64,000 nt of DNA from Lepisosteus oculatus (taxonomy: Eukaryota; Chordata; Actinopteri; Semionotiformes; Lepisosteidae). The stretch covers positions 19,357,444 through 19,421,443 of the forward strand of contig NC_090703.1 of the NCBI RefSeq assembly GCF_040954835.1, in the 5' to 3' direction. Position 1 is the stretch's first letter, and each line of letters starts with the position of its first letter. This document shows, piece by piece, positions 12,501 through 24,045 of this stretch. Under the pieces are notes generated by a model that was not told where the DNA came from, made no database searches, and worked only from the letters and a program-made list of their open reading frames with translations. The translations under genes were made by a program, and so were the position numbers.

Positions 12501-15500
12501 TGTAACTAATCATAATATATCATGCATTCTAGGTCTAGTGTCAGCATCATTACTGTTGTTAATTAGATCAAATCTTGGCAACGTTTTACATTTATAACTT
12601 ACGGGTCTACCTTTTCCCTCACATGTTGTTAAAACAAAAATGAGAAATGTTTTTTCATAGCATCTTATCTCAAATACATTTACGTATTCAATAACATTCA
12701 GTCATGCAGTTCACTAAGCAAATTTTATCGTTTCCATTTGTCATCCGGCATGTGAACCAATAATTGAGCAGGAAAGTGAATTTAGGTACGTGGTGTTTAA
12801 GCCACTTTTCCCACTTGCTAGCATCTCATCATGGCAATTTTTTATCATTGCACTGTATACAGTATATAACACATACTTTCAGGAAATCTCATTTATATTG
12901 CCCTTCTATTTAGATGGACCAGTTTATGAAACATCAGCATGCCAGTACTATACTAGAACTCCACATTTACTATAAGAATAATTCTATACTCTTTACACCA
13001 TATAATGTATAATAAGCAACAGCGGGTAATAATATGCTCACACCTTATCTGTAACATCCTGACATGGCTCCCCTTTAACATCTGAAAACTGCTAACCACA
13101 GCTCTTCAATGTAAACCATTTAAAGCATTCTCCGCAGCTGGGTTTTTATAAAATATTTAAAGCAGCTCCATTCTCTGTCTGGAAACTAATTTCTTTCAAG
13201 AAACCTAGTTTACATTCTCTTATTTCAGGTAACAGATTTTATACCGCAGGTACACAGCGAAGTTGGGCTTATTATAGGTGCTTCAGCTCCATGATGACTA
13301 ATGTTTGTTTTTTTAGTAAGCAAGTTTGCAATTAGGAAAAAATGACTACTGAAAACATGGTAATAATCCAAAAAGTGATGCCAGAATAACTGACAGTAAA
13401 AGATCATCATACCCTTTTGCAGTCATAAACTACAAATCAATTATCTTTAAAATAGTGCTTTACTGCGTAACCACTGTTTCAAACAGTGTTGTCAATACAC
13501 GTCCTGACAATAATGTAACGTAATGTGCACATGTTTTACGTTGTCGACTATACCTTGATTCAATCACTTAGCGGTGATGGGAAAAATATTGTTGTGGCCA
13601 TTTTACATGGTCTCAGGCATGCATCGTAAGAATGTAGAATATTTAAGAATAGAATCTGAAAAATCTCCTGACGTATTGAGAAATACAACAAACTGAAATT
13701 AAAATTCTGTCCAGGCCAAAACAAAGTTCTCTGCTGTTAAGTATAATAAAAAGCAGACCTCCTAAAGGTGATAAAGGAGTAATAATATATTTAGCACTAC
13801 ATCATGTTTATGTCACTGCGAATATGGCAGTGGCTTGGGGGCTATCTTGAGTTATGGAGATAATGGCTGGTTCTTTTGTCAGGTGTGTTGTGTTGTTTAT
13901 TCTTCTCTTGTGTCTACTTCCCTCTCCTTCTAAGGTGTTCCTTCCAGCTAGCACAGATCGGACTTGGTCTAGGCCAATCAATTACCAACCAGTTGGAGGT
14001 GACACATTAGATGTGTGGAACAGTGGGGCAGAGAGAAAAAAACAGAGTGCACTGTGACCCCTGACAAATTCTGCACACTGTTGGTTCCACAAGTACTGAA
14101 GCTCCCAGTTGTTTACATCTGCTTACATCTCCAAATCCTGGACCTCTGGCCACAAACAAGATACAGTACATAAGCCTTGGCCAGTGGAGGTTAGAGGGCT
14201 CATTTGTGCCCTCCCTCTCTAACCCTGTGTCTTGCTGCAGACAGCCAGGGTAAGAAGAGGTATCTTAGAACTTGTGGTGTCAGGACAGTCAAAACAAGTA
14301 AGATGCCACAGAGACAACTGAAATCCTTTACTGAGTTTTTGTTTCAGTAAAAGGACGCCATACAGAGCCGATTTGGGAAGGTGTTGCTGTTCAAAGTATT
14401 TTTTTGAACATTACGGCAAGAGAGACAGGACTGAAAGGAATTCTCTCCAGGCATTCTCTCTTTTGTTTTGCTCTTCTGTTGCCTGGGATATTACAGTAGT
14501 GCTACGTTTTGTGTGTGTGTCCATAGTGGATATCCTATTTTTGTTTGTTTTTTCTTCACTTTTTATGACTGAACCCTTTTTGTAAGCTGTGAATAGCTAT
14601 CGGAATAAAACCACATTTATTGTATCTACAGTACCTGCCTTGTGCTGGTATGACATTACATTGCTGGTCGTAAAAAATTGTTAAGTGGCTATAGTTCCTG
14701 CTAATGGTCACTACTGTGTTATCATGTGCGTTCTGTTCCCCAGAAGCATTGACATTTACAAGGAGTGAATCATTTTATTCAAAAAAGATTCTGTGCAGGA
14801 CTTCTTTTATTGTATCAAAACAGGATGGCTCTGTTATCCTTTTAAAATAAATGCCATAATAAATGTGTTAATAATACCAGGCAAACAATTGCAAAAAAGG
14901 ATGCTCAGTGCCCTGATGGCATTTCATATTTCCTGCACTCATGTGTTGTCCACACTTCATTGAGAAACAGAGAGCACGTGATCCTCACAGCTTGCTTTTG
15001 GACATGACAAAACGTGGGCAGGAACGTCTTGTAACAAACCACCCCAGCATCCTGCAACACATTAAGCCTCATTCCCTAGGCTGTGGACGTGCTGTCTGCC
15101 TTGTCTGTTTTTGTCAGTTCACCACAGCCCCCTTGGAACTCCCCTGGGCTGATGCAAAGCTAGAATCTGATACTCGGTAACTACAGGCCAATTCACATTC
15201 CCTTAAAAAGAAAGTGCCTCAGGGAATCATGCACAAACTAGGGTTAAATAGATCTGGCTCTCCTAACAATTTGGTTAATTAAACCTTGGCCTCCTCACAG
15301 CAGAGCAGAAGTGCCACCTATGAGCAATGATCATCAGCTTCATTTGTAGCATTAGCTGCCTGTCAACCTTCAACAGCTTCTCACGTGCTGCCCAGTTAAG
15401 GGGAAAGGCCACAATGACGCAGGAAGCCGTTATCTCTTTCCGCTTGTCTGGCTGTATTGCGCTTTGCTTTCCCTTCCATGTGAGCACGACACACTAAACG

Positions 15501-18500
15501 ACAGAAACTCAGATGAAATAAACTGAGATGCATTGCCTGCCAACAGATCCTTGCAAAATCGGCTGTATTAAGACCATATTTGGTCAAATCCTTTATAATG
15601 TTTTATGCAGCACATCATCTGCAGCTACATAAATTACTGTTATGTCACAGAGAATGTAGAGCTGATTTTTTTCTATATTTCTTTTAAATTTGTTGAGAAT
15701 ATTTGGTCTCACAGTTTTCAGGTGTAAAGAAGCCACCCATTTGAATAGTGCATGAATACCTACTACATTAATCAGAAGACAGAAATTATTGATATCACGT
15801 ATAATTCAAAATGACTTTAAATTGATCTTAAGGTTTTGGTACTAAAGCATTTCCTTAATGGCATGATAAAAAATGATCCTATGCTCCCTATATCAGGTGC
15901 TGTTCAAACTGAATTCATGTTTAGTAACATTTCATTTAAAACCTTACCAAAACATTTTCCTTTTTTTTCTTCAGGCAAAACATTAAATTATTCTTGATAA
16001 TCTAGTTAGATTTAATGGTTGTGTTTTAAAAGGAGTCCAGAAAACAGTTGTGTAATAATATTAATATTACAGAAACTAGGGAATTTGGGTAGAGGAAATT
16101 ACAGGCTATTTCAAACTAAAGTCTGGGAACCTCACTGCTGAAGAAGAAACTTTTTAAGACTGAGAAGCTGAGCTCTAGATACTACATGGTTTTATTTGCA
16201 GACTTTTGAGGGGCATGTTAGGAAGTATGTGGCTAATGCTCTTTTGAGAATCTATGTAATTATTTAATTTTTTTTTTAATGTTGAAAGACAGGGGTATCA
16301 TCACATTCCCATTAGTGTCTTCACCTGAGATGAGTAGAGTAGAGTTCTTATTTGATTAACTAAACTACTAGTCAATGTATTTAGAAGATATTGAGCCATA
16401 AACCAAGGGCACCTTTTAAATCTTAATCTGTAAAAGATCTTAGAAAAAGGTTGCCATTGAATAAGTAATTAGATAAGTTCAGTGACTGAGACTAAGTAGA
16501 AATGAACATCCTAAGAACCTGACAAATCCCCCAGAATGGTATTTCCATCCTGATTCCAGATCCGTTTGTACACTTTCCAGATTTGTTTTCACAGACTAAA
16601 CTTTGTTTTCACTAAATTATCATTGATTCTGGAAATGTTTCTGTTTTGTTCTGACATTTTCACCCCAGTTTCACAACTGAAATGAAGATATGTTGAAAAC
16701 CAGCTGTAATCAAGTTTTACACTTGAAGGACCTGAATGCATAGATATTGAACCACCAAGGTTGTTGTCTGGATTTGAGAAATTGGATTAATCAGCAACAG
16801 GAATTGTAGAAAGTCTATACAACAATGTTGTTTTGATGTTTAGCCTGAAGAAATAAAAAGTCCTGTCTTGCTAAATCAACATGTTTTGAAGAATGTGACA
16901 GATAAAACTAAATTTTTTAATGTATGTTATAATTTAGCTCTCTAAGCAGCTAAAGCTTATAGTTTTAGAAAACGAAAAACTATACCAACAACATAATAAA
17001 TTGAGTGGCCTGTGTACCATAAATAACATATTGTTACTTTAGCTGCACAATCAATTTAATTCATTGATCATGTTCAGAAATGAGACCACCTTGGCCTCAA
17101 GCATTCTTAATAGCATACCTTAATATTCAGGCACCAATATAAACTGCATAGATTTGATCATAGGAATATCAGACCTTAATTCATCTTGCAGCCATAATTT
17201 CAAAGGCATTAATAGCCTTTTGCTTTACTTAACCTCACTGTTCCTGCATTCAGCACTTACCTGAGCAGAGTCTGAGAAAAGTATTTCAGAGTGTTTGCTA
17301 TGTCAGTTCCAGATGGCACAGGGTAAATATTGTGAAGCACACGGTTGTGATACTCTTGCAAGTACCGTATCTTAGAGGCAACTAAACAAATAAAAAGCAG
17401 AGTAACAAACGTATAAATGGGTGACAACATTCAATCCTCTTTGTCAGGTTCATTGGAGGAAAGAGGGGAATTCACAAAGTATAAGCTTCATGCTGTCGTT
17501 TTAATAATGTATTAATTCTAAAGGTTCAATACAAGTCTTTGTGAATTACTCCCTTTTTGTCTTAATTTCCAAAATATGTCAAAGGTTTTAAAAATATGGT
17601 AACATGCAATGATTGCATTTCTTATTCCTCTTTTAATCCCCCACCCAAAAAAAAATGTTTGTTTGGAATTCAATCAATCAACAGAGCTCTTATCAAATAC
17701 AGTAGCTTCTTTTATGTCCTGAAAATTGACATGAATGTTCTATGTTTAATGGAATAATTATCCCTTCAAACACTTTCAAAACGTCTAATTTTTGAGATGT
17801 TAAATAAAAGTCCCACTTTGTTGCTAAATATAAGGGGGGGGCATACCACCTGAACTCTGAACCCAGATTAATCCCTACATGTTGGAATAAGACAGAACCT
17901 TTTTTTTTCATTATCAGTAACTGAAAAAGTTATGTTTCATGACTTGATTTACCATCTCCCTCTTTCTTAGGCTAAGAACATTACAACTTCCTTATTTAGT
18001 TAAAAATAAGATTCTCCAAATGTCAGTATCAAAGCAAGTTGTGTTCTGTTTGGAAATGTATCAGTTGAAGAACCCTAGCATATTGAAATGAGCACTTCTG
18101 AACAAATGGTGGAGTTATCCAGTTTTCCTGCTGTATGGTGCTTCTGCACCTACTGTAGGATGTAGATATCAGCTTCCTGAATGAATGCATACATGAGGAG
18201 CAGTTTGCACAAAGCTGAGCAACCAAACTCAGAGGCCTTGCTGGATGTTTTGACATAGAAAACGTATCTAATATTCAAGGCAATATACTTCAGTATAGCA
18301 TCACTTCTAGAAGTATTCAGTTTGAACATTCATGTTTCTATTCAGAATATTCACTTTTTTTTAAGAAAAATCTGGATGTGTCATATGTAATTAAACAGAA
18401 TGGGGCATCATTGGAAGGGGGTGAATATTTTTGCAAGCGATTGTAAATATCTAGAACAAATTCTTGTTTACAGGATCTGCAGTACCTTTTAATATATGAA

Positions 18501-21082
18501 TAAGGAAATGCAGAATACATAGCAAACAGTCTTTCAACTCAATAAGAATAAAATATAGAATGCTCTTCACTGTTAATGGTCTTACTCTGTGATTGATGGA
18601 AAAGTATCTACCCAGGCAGGTAGATTTTGTTTTATTCAAAATGGCTACCAAATGCACACAACCCCATTGGTCTCAACCAGACTTGTAAGTTAAGTAAGTT
18701 AAAACGAGAAAAAATGGTGATTAGTCATGGTTAGCTCAGGGTCTCATTGGTGATGCTACACTGCCAAATCCTGGGCATGTTTGATAATTATGTGCCAAAG
18801 CCCTAGGAGGTTATGGCCACAGGGGACCAGCAAAGCCAGGATGTGTATTAGCATCCTTAAGGCTATGGTTATTTCCTGTTCCTTTATTGGAGGCATTTCC
18901 CTGATGGGTCATATGGAATCTTCACATTCATCAGTCCTTCTGCCAGAAATGTTAAACAACACGGCACATAACAGTTAAATCAGAAAAATTTGCAGCAAAA
19001 TTTACATCAAAAGGAATGTCTTATAGATAAGGCAGGATGAGATAAAAAACAAAATGAAGCAAAGTGAAAACAAAGATAGAGAGTCAGGCTTGAAGCCATT
19101 CCTGATGTTAAGTAACCCACAAAAAATCAATGAAATGATCTTTTTGTTTTCTCCAGTGAAATGGGGTACAGATTTCAGATGCCTTCTCAATTTTCAAGCA
19201 CTACAAGAGGTTCCGTCATAATTGTAGAAAACACACAACTATAAAAAGAAACAATGCTGCCATGGACTCTGTGACACAGAGTAGAAATCTGCTCTCTTTC
19301 CCAGATTAAAACCCTGAGGGCTTTCTAGCTTTTCTGTGGTAGACTACTATCACATGTAGTCCTTTCATTAGCTGAAAGGGTCTTTGACCTTTAATGTCAC
19401 CGTGGCTCGTTCATATCTTAATGTAGCCCAGCCTCCCAGTGTTGTAGTTTTATGACTCAAAAGGCTCTCACTGTTCGTAACTTCACTTGACTTAATTGTT
19501 CCCAACCTGGTCAAGAGTCCCTTGGGATGAAAAATCATTAAACAAATATCAGGATCAATAGCACATGAAAAAAGATCTTTAAATCGCTGTAGAATTTCCT
19601 CTGCTAACACAATCTGCAAACAACAGAGAATTCATAATGCAAACATGCAAAAAGGTTGGTACAAACACAGTGTGCAAGTAATTGTCTGTCAGATTGCATG
19701 AGCTATAGTACAACAAACTTTATTAACTGAAAGCAAGTCATGACCTTTAAATACTTCCCCTACATCCATCCCCTTTTCTTCTGATTTTTCCCTAATTTGC
19801 CTGACCTACTGGTTTCCAAAAAAGCAGCAATTCTAGTTATTTAGGCAAAAATGCTGTTCTTATCATTGTCGTAGCTAAAGTGTGGCATTACAGCAGCCCA
19901 GTTATTATGAGGCAAAGTTGGACATCAACCTACAATTTCGATAAGCATGCATAATATTTCCTGTTAACATGCATCTTTACATAAATTAAAAAATTCCTGT
20001 CACTTAAGATGAAAAAAATGCATTTTTTGTCTTCTTGAATTCCAGTTTAACACAATATTAATTTGAATCCTATTTTGTAACTATTAAAAAGAAATGCATA
20101 CATTTAATTATAAAACATCCAATAATTCCTGAACCTATCTGAAGTTCAGAATATTTTTTAATATTGAATGAGATTGTAATACTGCTGTATGAGGTAATAC
20201 TTCTACTACATACTTATTATGAGGTAATACATTTTGCATTTACTCACAATAATGGATTAATAGATACATTTGTCTCTTGCCACACAACCATCTTAAACTA
20301 TGAAATTATTGCTGTATCAGCAGTTTAAGGCTTATTATTCAGGGCAGACTTGGCGTTTCATGACCAATTTGCATTTTCAAAAATAACCATATTAATGTTA
20401 TTCGTGTCATGCGAGGGAAATGAATTGGTTCGTTTTTTTAACATGTAGTTCAAACACTATACTTGTATATAGTAAACTGAGTGCATTCTATCAGCACACC
20501 TATGCTACACAGCTATCCCTTTGCTTACATTTTGTGTTAATTAATTTTATAAAATATGGTTGACGTATTGATAACTAATTTCAATAGTCAAACTTCTATA
20601 TATTAAATAAAACGAAATGAGCATAACAATTATTATCTAAGAAGCTTCACCTTTTTATTCTTAACATGTCCTAAACGTAACATAACAGGTAGGACTTGCT
20701 TTGTGATTTACCCTTTTCCTCCATATTGCGATACAATCTGAAAGTGATAGATTTCTTCATCGACCTTGAAATTAAAAATGCAGCCTAGCCACATTGGTAG
20801 GATTCTTGACCTCAATTAAAAATTACATGTTTGCTGCTGTTTTTACAATTTTTAGCTTGTTTGCCTTATTTTAGAAGAAAACAATGTTGTTTTTTTTTAA
20901 TTCAACCTCCCTGCCACCCTCTGCATAGCATGGACGTGTTGCAACCTGCCTTAGCAACCATGGTTTCATCACCAAGGACAGCTACCGTGATTTGATTTGC
21001 AGTTAATTCTGACAATTGCCATTACACCCCTAGAAATAACCCGTATCATGTATTACTTACATTGTTCTGCTTTTGTAGACAT
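543..21082 (-). CDS. unc79: unc79, NALCN channel complex subunit UNC79: 5' coding part, 11 exons (gene continues past the left edge)
   Basis: UNC79 is a very large cytoplasmic protein that, with UNC80 and FAM155A, assembles with the sodium-leak channel NALCN and sets neuronal resting excitability. Eleven minus-strand exons spell about 375 N-terminal residues, starting MSTKAEQ and closely matching the vertebrate protein as I know it (for example KIRYLQEYHNRVLH and GDKPPPLYICEEC). All introns are GT/AG, and exon lengths of 22, 121, 305, 171, 96, 56, 130, 65, 89, 41 and 29 bp keep one frame throughout. The remaining roughly 2,200 residues lie beyond base 1. No frameshift or stop was seen, so the gene looks intact here. 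The introns hold SINEs and other repeats. The next gene upstream is cox8 on the same strand. Identity is very confident; the transcription start is unknown. Confidence 0.96.
572..1743 (-). other. unc79 intron 10
   Basis: 1.17 kb of AT-rich intron. A 121-codon plus-strand open stretch (663-1028) is low-complexity and unsupported. A (TA)-rich patch lies around 1360-1430. No repeat family recognised. Confidence 0.8.
1744..1784 (-). CDS. unc79: unc79 coding exon 10 (41-bp exon)
   Basis: Only 41 bp between a CTTTTTCCAG acceptor and a GTGAGT donor. It encodes DHAEWLIDVLLPQ, which follows the CEEC motif exactly as in mammalian UNC79 (HSEWL there). It finishes the Gly codon from exon 9 and gives the first base of the next Ala codon. 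Confidence 0.93.
2095..2235 (+). repeat. possible Tc1/mariner-type non-coding fragment
   Basis: The phrase CCTTGTAAAATTATTCAGAC resembles the 'attcagaccc' sequence next to the terminal repeats of several fish Tc1-like elements, and a similar phrase occurs at about 37815. No terminal repeat pair or coding remnant is visible, so this is tentative. Confidence 0.25.
2915..3420. repeat. GC-rich unclassified dispersed repeat-like block
   Basis: A sharply different segment within an AT-rich intron, rich in short recurring phrases such as AGTCCAAAA, CAGGAAC and AGACCAGGAAG, and ending GGGAGTGCTCTCTAGGGGAGGG. This style is familiar from abundant unclassified fish repeats. Several overlapping ORFs exist (such as minus 2921-3145 and 3193-3468) but none looks like a protein. 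No transposase or reverse transcriptase remnant seen. Confidence 0.45.
3960..4048 (-). CDS. unc79: unc79 coding exon 9
   Basis: 89 bp; acceptor GGTTCCAG, donor GTAAGT. It encodes MCIDPTLSVALGDKPPPLYI then CEECSQRIA, ending two bases into a Gly codon. The CxxC pair (CEEC) continues the Cys/His-rich stretch. The ATG that opens the exon is internal Met, not a start codon. Confidence 0.96.
4538..4602 (-). CDS. unc79: unc79 coding exon 8
   Basis: 65 bp; acceptor GTGTGTAG, donor GTATGC. It encodes AWNPIHCQHIECHNAINKPA, then VK. The HCQHIECHN segment starts a Cys/His-rich stretch continuing through exons 9-11. That this binds metal is my inference from residue spacing. Confidence 0.95.
5192..5233. 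repeat. perfect inverted repeat (hairpin), 19-bp arms, 4-nt loop
   Basis: The left arm (5192-5210, ending GTTATATCCTAGC) is exactly complementary to the right arm (5215-5233, starting GCTAGGATATAAC), separated by AAGA. It sits in unc79 intron 7, about 40 bp before a 5'-truncated SINE copy. Confidence 0.9.
5273..5505 (+). repeat. 5S-derived SINE, 5'-truncated copy (body and tail)
   Basis: Matches the body and tail of the full-length copy at 7565-8160 from ACCAATCATGGCCTCC through GTGTCCAGAAAAGCACTATA, ending in a short (TTA) run. The 5S rRNA-like head is missing, as is typical of incomplete reverse transcription. It lies in unc79 intron 7, antisense to the gene. Confidence 0.8.
5634..5763 (-). 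CDS. unc79: unc79 coding exon 7
   Basis: 130 bp; acceptor TTTTGTAG, donor GTAGGT. It encodes DLLYVISYGPSQVKPPAVQM and then HYWPNLKPPGAISEYRGLQY, again nearly identical to UNC79. The final G begins an Ala codon finished in exon 8. The frame reads on past the donor by chance. Confidence 0.96.
6166..6221 (-). CDS. unc79: unc79 coding exon 6
   Basis: 56 bp between a long pyrimidine tract ending in CTCAG and a GTGAGG donor. It encodes VYHCQLLECLMKYKQEVWK, matching UNC79, and ends on a complete codon. Confidence 0.95.
6222..8174 (-). other. unc79 intron 5
   Basis: 1.95 kb intron between exons 5 and 6. Its 5' end consists almost entirely of the SINE at 7565-8160. The segment 6590-7260 is somewhat more complex and GC-rich but contains nothing I can identify. 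Confidence 0.8.
7565..8160 (+). repeat. full-length 5S rRNA-derived SINE
   Basis: The head (about 7565-7680) preserves 5S rRNA gene promoter boxes: AAGCTAAGCAGG (box A-like) and CTGGTCAGTACCTGGATGGG with GGGAGACC (intermediate element/box C). An unrelated body of about 400 bp follows, then a tail with AAAGCGCCTTGAG, CAGAAAAGCGCTATA and a (TTA)n run. This is the best-preserved of five copies in the window. It lies antisense in unc79 intron 5, its tail reaching almost to the exon 5 donor. Confidence 0.9.
8175..8270 (-). CDS. unc79: unc79 coding exon 5
   Basis: 96 bp from a TTTTGTCAG acceptor to a GTAAGT donor. It encodes LGSTRREGGVPAFVNLSASS and MLMIAMQYTSNP. There is one apparent extra Gly compared with the human protein as I remember it (REGGVP against REGVP). 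The tail of a full-length 5S-derived SINE begins only about 8 bp past the donor hexamer, so the splice site sits right beside a transposon. Confidence 0.95.
8271..9412 (-). other. unc79 intron 4
   Basis: 1.14 kb intron with no recognised element. The plus-strand open stretch at 9083-9292 is not protein-like. Confidence 0.8.
9413..9583 (-). CDS. unc79: unc79 coding exon 4
   Basis: 171 bp with a CTCTGCAG acceptor and a GTAAGT donor. It encodes DLGQSIFYTTTCLLPFLSDD, then a helical, leucine-rich stretch and HKDIIEYLSTSFLPMAI, typical of the HEAT/ARM-like alpha-solenoid of UNC79. The last T starts a Leu codon completed by exon 5. Confidence 0.96.
9584..11279 (-). other. unc79 intron 3
   Basis: 1.7 kb AT-rich intron. 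An ATTA/TTAA-rich simple stretch lies at 10135-10160. Nothing else identified. Confidence 0.8.
11280..11584 (-). CDS. unc79: unc79 coding exon 3
   Basis: 305 bp, the largest exon in the window. The acceptor is CCGGAACAG and the donor GTAAGT. It begins SILSRTGKKENQDASNL and ends LLDLVPLLQHGQH, with the last base starting an Asp codon finished by exon 4. It includes the conserved stretch PTVTRSLLYSVLR. Small substitutions relative to mammals cluster around residues 105-120 (ESPSDRGQQSRDAQLSEY), a likely surface loop. A plus-strand ORF at 11456-11647 is only its antisense shadow. Confidence 0.96.
11585..17260 (-). other. unc79 intron 2
   Basis: 5.7 kb, the longest unc79 intron seen. The 11.8-12.2 kb part is compositionally richer, and 13.85-14.66 kb may be an LTR-like repeat, listed separately. 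No exon-like sequence with both splice sites and UNC79 similarity was found. Confidence 0.75.
13850..14665 (+). repeat. possible LTR-like or unclassified repeat block
   Basis: A more complex block in unc79 intron 2. Near its right end AATAAA (about 14604) is followed some 50 bp later by GTGCTGGTATGACATTACA, an arrangement seen at LTR R/U5 ends. No partner LTR, primer-binding site or polyprotein remnant is visible, so the class is uncertain. A 67-codon ORF at 13854-14057 begins with a signal-peptide-like hydrophobic run (CVVLFILLLCLLPSPS) but shows no known family. Confidence 0.25.
17261..17381 (-). CDS. unc79: unc79 coding exon 2
   Basis: 121 bp between a TTTAG acceptor and a GTAAGT donor. 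It completes the Phe codon from exon 1 and encodes 39 residues including ASKIRYLQEYHNRVLHNIYP and SGTDIANTLKYFSQTLL, ending two bases into a Ser codon. The sequence is almost identical to mammalian UNC79, as expected for this highly conserved neuronal protein. Confidence 0.95.
17382..21060 (-). other. unc79 intron 1
   Basis: 3.7 kb of AT-rich intron between the start-codon exon and exon 2. A minus-strand 83-codon open stretch (19368-19619) follows an AG acceptor-like site, but its phase does not fit exon 1 and no good donor follows. Otherwise nothing recognised. Confidence 0.75.
21061..21082 (-). CDS. unc79: unc79 coding exon 1 (start codon)
   Basis: The 22 coding bases give MSTKAEQ plus the first base of a Phe codon, followed by a perfect GTAAGT donor at 21060-21055. 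The start is favoured by an A at -3 and by identity to the known vertebrate UNC79 N-terminus. Just upstream a T-rich run ending in AG (about 21096) could be a 5'UTR acceptor, so this may be the second exon of the transcript. The exon is far too short for an ORF scan. Confidence 0.9.
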
Positions 21083-21700
21083 GTTCAAAGCCTTTCTCGA
21101 AAAAAACAGATCAACGCTTTTTCGTCCCTGCGGTGTATTTTTTCTTAGTCCCGATCAGTAACAAAAGTGAATGAACCCCTTGCGCTCTTGCTGGCTTTGC
21201 TTATACCACTAATGTCTAGGCGTTACTAAGTCTTATTTTTAACCTAAGCTCAGCATCGTGAGAGGGTTCTTTTAATAACCAGCGTCTTGGTATATCCAGC
21301 TTTAATCCGTGTCATACCACCGTCTATACTGTAGTTGCAACTGTTCCTTCCAAAAAGACGGCTGATGAATTATAGGAGCTAAACACACCTTTTGCAACAA
21401 ATGGATTGATCCAGCACTGACAAATTGCCATTCATAAAATGATTTTCTTTTAGTGCGACCCTCCATCTTTCTCTTTTAGATTTTCGGTCTGTTTGGATTG
21501 TCAGGGCAAGGCAGTTTTATGTCGTTTTATTGTAGAATCAATTATTTGAAGTGTCATATCCATTTCTCTGCAGTTGTTTCAAAGGCGCTATCCTTTTGTA
21601 AGCAACAGATGGTTTCAAATGTCATCAAGATATGTAAAACAAAAACGCTCTCCGTCGAATGGTTATTCTAATATGTTAATGAGGATTGACAACGTTTGTA
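21083..21700 (-). promoter_or_regulatory. presumed unc79 5'UTR and proximal upstream region
   Basis: This is the sequence immediately upstream of the start codon. It has no clear CpG island or TATA box. If the T-rich tract ending in AG near 21096 is an acceptor, the true promoter lies further to the right. Placed by position only. Confidence 0.35.
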
Positions 21701-23934
21701 GATAATCTTATCCATGTGTTTCCCGAAGAAAGCCAGGGTGACCGTTTCAGTACAGCTGAAATTCCAAGCTCCAAAAACTTTTTTGTGCGTTATTGTAAGT
21801 TAAAAGTTGTTCTCCTTAGTTTCTTCTTGTGGTCTTTGGTTTATGTTTCACCGAGGATCATTGGTTTCAACAGTGCAACTTTATGGTCACTATTCCTTAT
21901 TCATTCATTAGTACGTTCTTGTTGGTTTTGTTGCTTATTCACTTTAAGGTTCCTGTACCAGAGTTTCATGAACTGAAAGATTATGTCTAATTGTCTGAAT
22001 GTAAGCTTTCTATAGACCTATATACCTTACTGAATCAGAAACCCCTCAGAGACCAGGATTTAAAAGCTGCCATAAATGTTACTCCAACCTTCAAAACAAT
22101 GCATTTATAACTTTGTCCATATACACACAGCTGCTTCTTCCAAGAAGTCGAAATGCCCTGTCCTCTCTTCTATATTATGATAGAAAATTTCCATGTAAAA
22201 AAAAATAGTCTCTTATTTACTTCATGCAGTTTTTTTGTACTTAGAGTTCTGGGCTTTAACCCTTGTGTTGAATGTTAGGCACAATCCTATGCAACATTTT
22301 AATGAACAGTTGTGTTCTTCACAACTTCACAACAGTAATATTCTTTATAATTGTTCTATCATTGCAGATGTCACATGCTTTAAACCTCTGATCACAAACA
22401 AAGACATGAACAAACTATAATAAATTATAATAATGTAGCTGTGTTATTGATCAATGAGGATGTTGGCTTGTGCAGAAACTTTTTCCAAGACATTTGGAGA
22501 CATTCCTTGACATAATAGCTTCATGGGTAACTCAACTCTAGTAACAGTTAAGATTAAACTAGTTCACATGGGGACTACAGTACTGTTAATGTGGTATTTG
22601 TACAAGAAATATATGACAAAACAAGTTACCTGCATATTTATATACAGTTATATTTAACTTATGTTTAATAACACCATGTGACTAACAATAAAAAAACATA
22701 GCTTTAAAAAATCATGTAGATTTCATTAATATTCAGCATTATTTGAATCTTATTTATTTATTATTTCTGTTTTATTTCTTGGCTTTTGTGCTTCTGTTAT
22801 AGAAAAATGTAGATTTACATCAAACATGTATGACTGAAAAGCTTCCATTCATTAACTTTTTACTGTTTTTTAGAACTAGTGCTTCAACTTGGATTAATTC
22901 ATCTGTCGGTAACAGAGAACTTTTAGCTGAACTTAAAACCCAGAGCACCTTGAGGAACAATCTATGTGCAGTAGCTTCCATTAAACAACAAAACAAAAAA
23001 AGAGAGAAAAAGAGATGAGAAGATATTGTATTGTATTGTATTTGTATTTTATTTCTGTAGTGCTACATGGGTAATGGCTGTTTATTTAAAAGTTTATTTT
23101 ATTTATTTTTTGATAGTATGTCTATCTGGTTTCCAGGAAACGATTTACAATGTAGAATTCCCCTGATGAAAAATAAACAGACTTTCAGCTTTTGCTAAAG
23201 TGGGGAGGAAAAGGATGACCTTCAGGGTTTATGTTGCTCTTTGCCAAGATCAACTTTTCCTATCTCAGAAAGATGGAAAGCAAAACCTTCCTTTCCATTT
23301 CTTGTTTCTTAGGCCATCTTCTGAACTGTCCCCACCTGCCAGTCCTAGAACTTGCAATACTAAGGTTATAAAAAGGTTGTGGTAGACCATCCTGAAGTTG
23401 TCAGGTGAGCTAGGTCGCTTTGTAAATACTGGACAGATTTGGGACAGCATAATATCTCTTGGATATATACAACAGTTTTGATCAACAGTATTATCACTGA
23501 TATGTCATTAATATGTAATTAGTTTTGTTCTTTATATTGGGGTAAATGTACCCTTTCATTTATATTTTTTTTGCCATGGTATTGCCTAAGCAAGAGATTT
23601 AATCCCCTGACTTAGTTCATTTGGGGGAGTTGTTGCTGAGGAAGCCTTGTCTCAATTTGTCCCTACCTGGAAAGACTTACAGGTTAAGCCCATTTCTAGG
23701 CAGCTCCATTCGTTTTTTTTTATGAAGAATTTTAAACTTATGTTTAATTTTTTACTATATTTTTTAAATTTTATGTCTGTGTTGATGGTGTTTTGGTTTT
23801 CTGAAGGATAAGCCTTGATTTTTTTTCTGTGCGCAACAAAGGGTGAGATTTTGTTTTTAAACCATCAATGTCGTCGTTGATGGTAATTATGGGACAAATG
23901 CACCACCAATAGAGGCTCAGAGTCATTATATTGT

Positions 23935-24045
23935 GTGAATGTCCCTTATCTGTGATGGACTGGCCACCCATGCAGAGCATTAGACTCCAGCTCCCTGTAC
24001 TGGATAGAGGAGTAAGAAAATGAATGAATGAATGGATGGAATGGT
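23935..24045 (+). repeat. tRNA-type SINE, 3' tail fragment
   Basis: CTGTGATGGACTGGCCACCC and CTCCAGCTCCC followed by a (GAAT)/(GGAT) run match the 3' part of the fish SINE seen in fuller form at 29034-29345. Only the tail is present. Confidence 0.7.

Noticed and set aside
19368..19619. Alternative unc79 exon in intron 1
   Set aside because: It has an acceptor-like start and a protein-like sequence, but the phase does not match exon 1 and no good donor follows.
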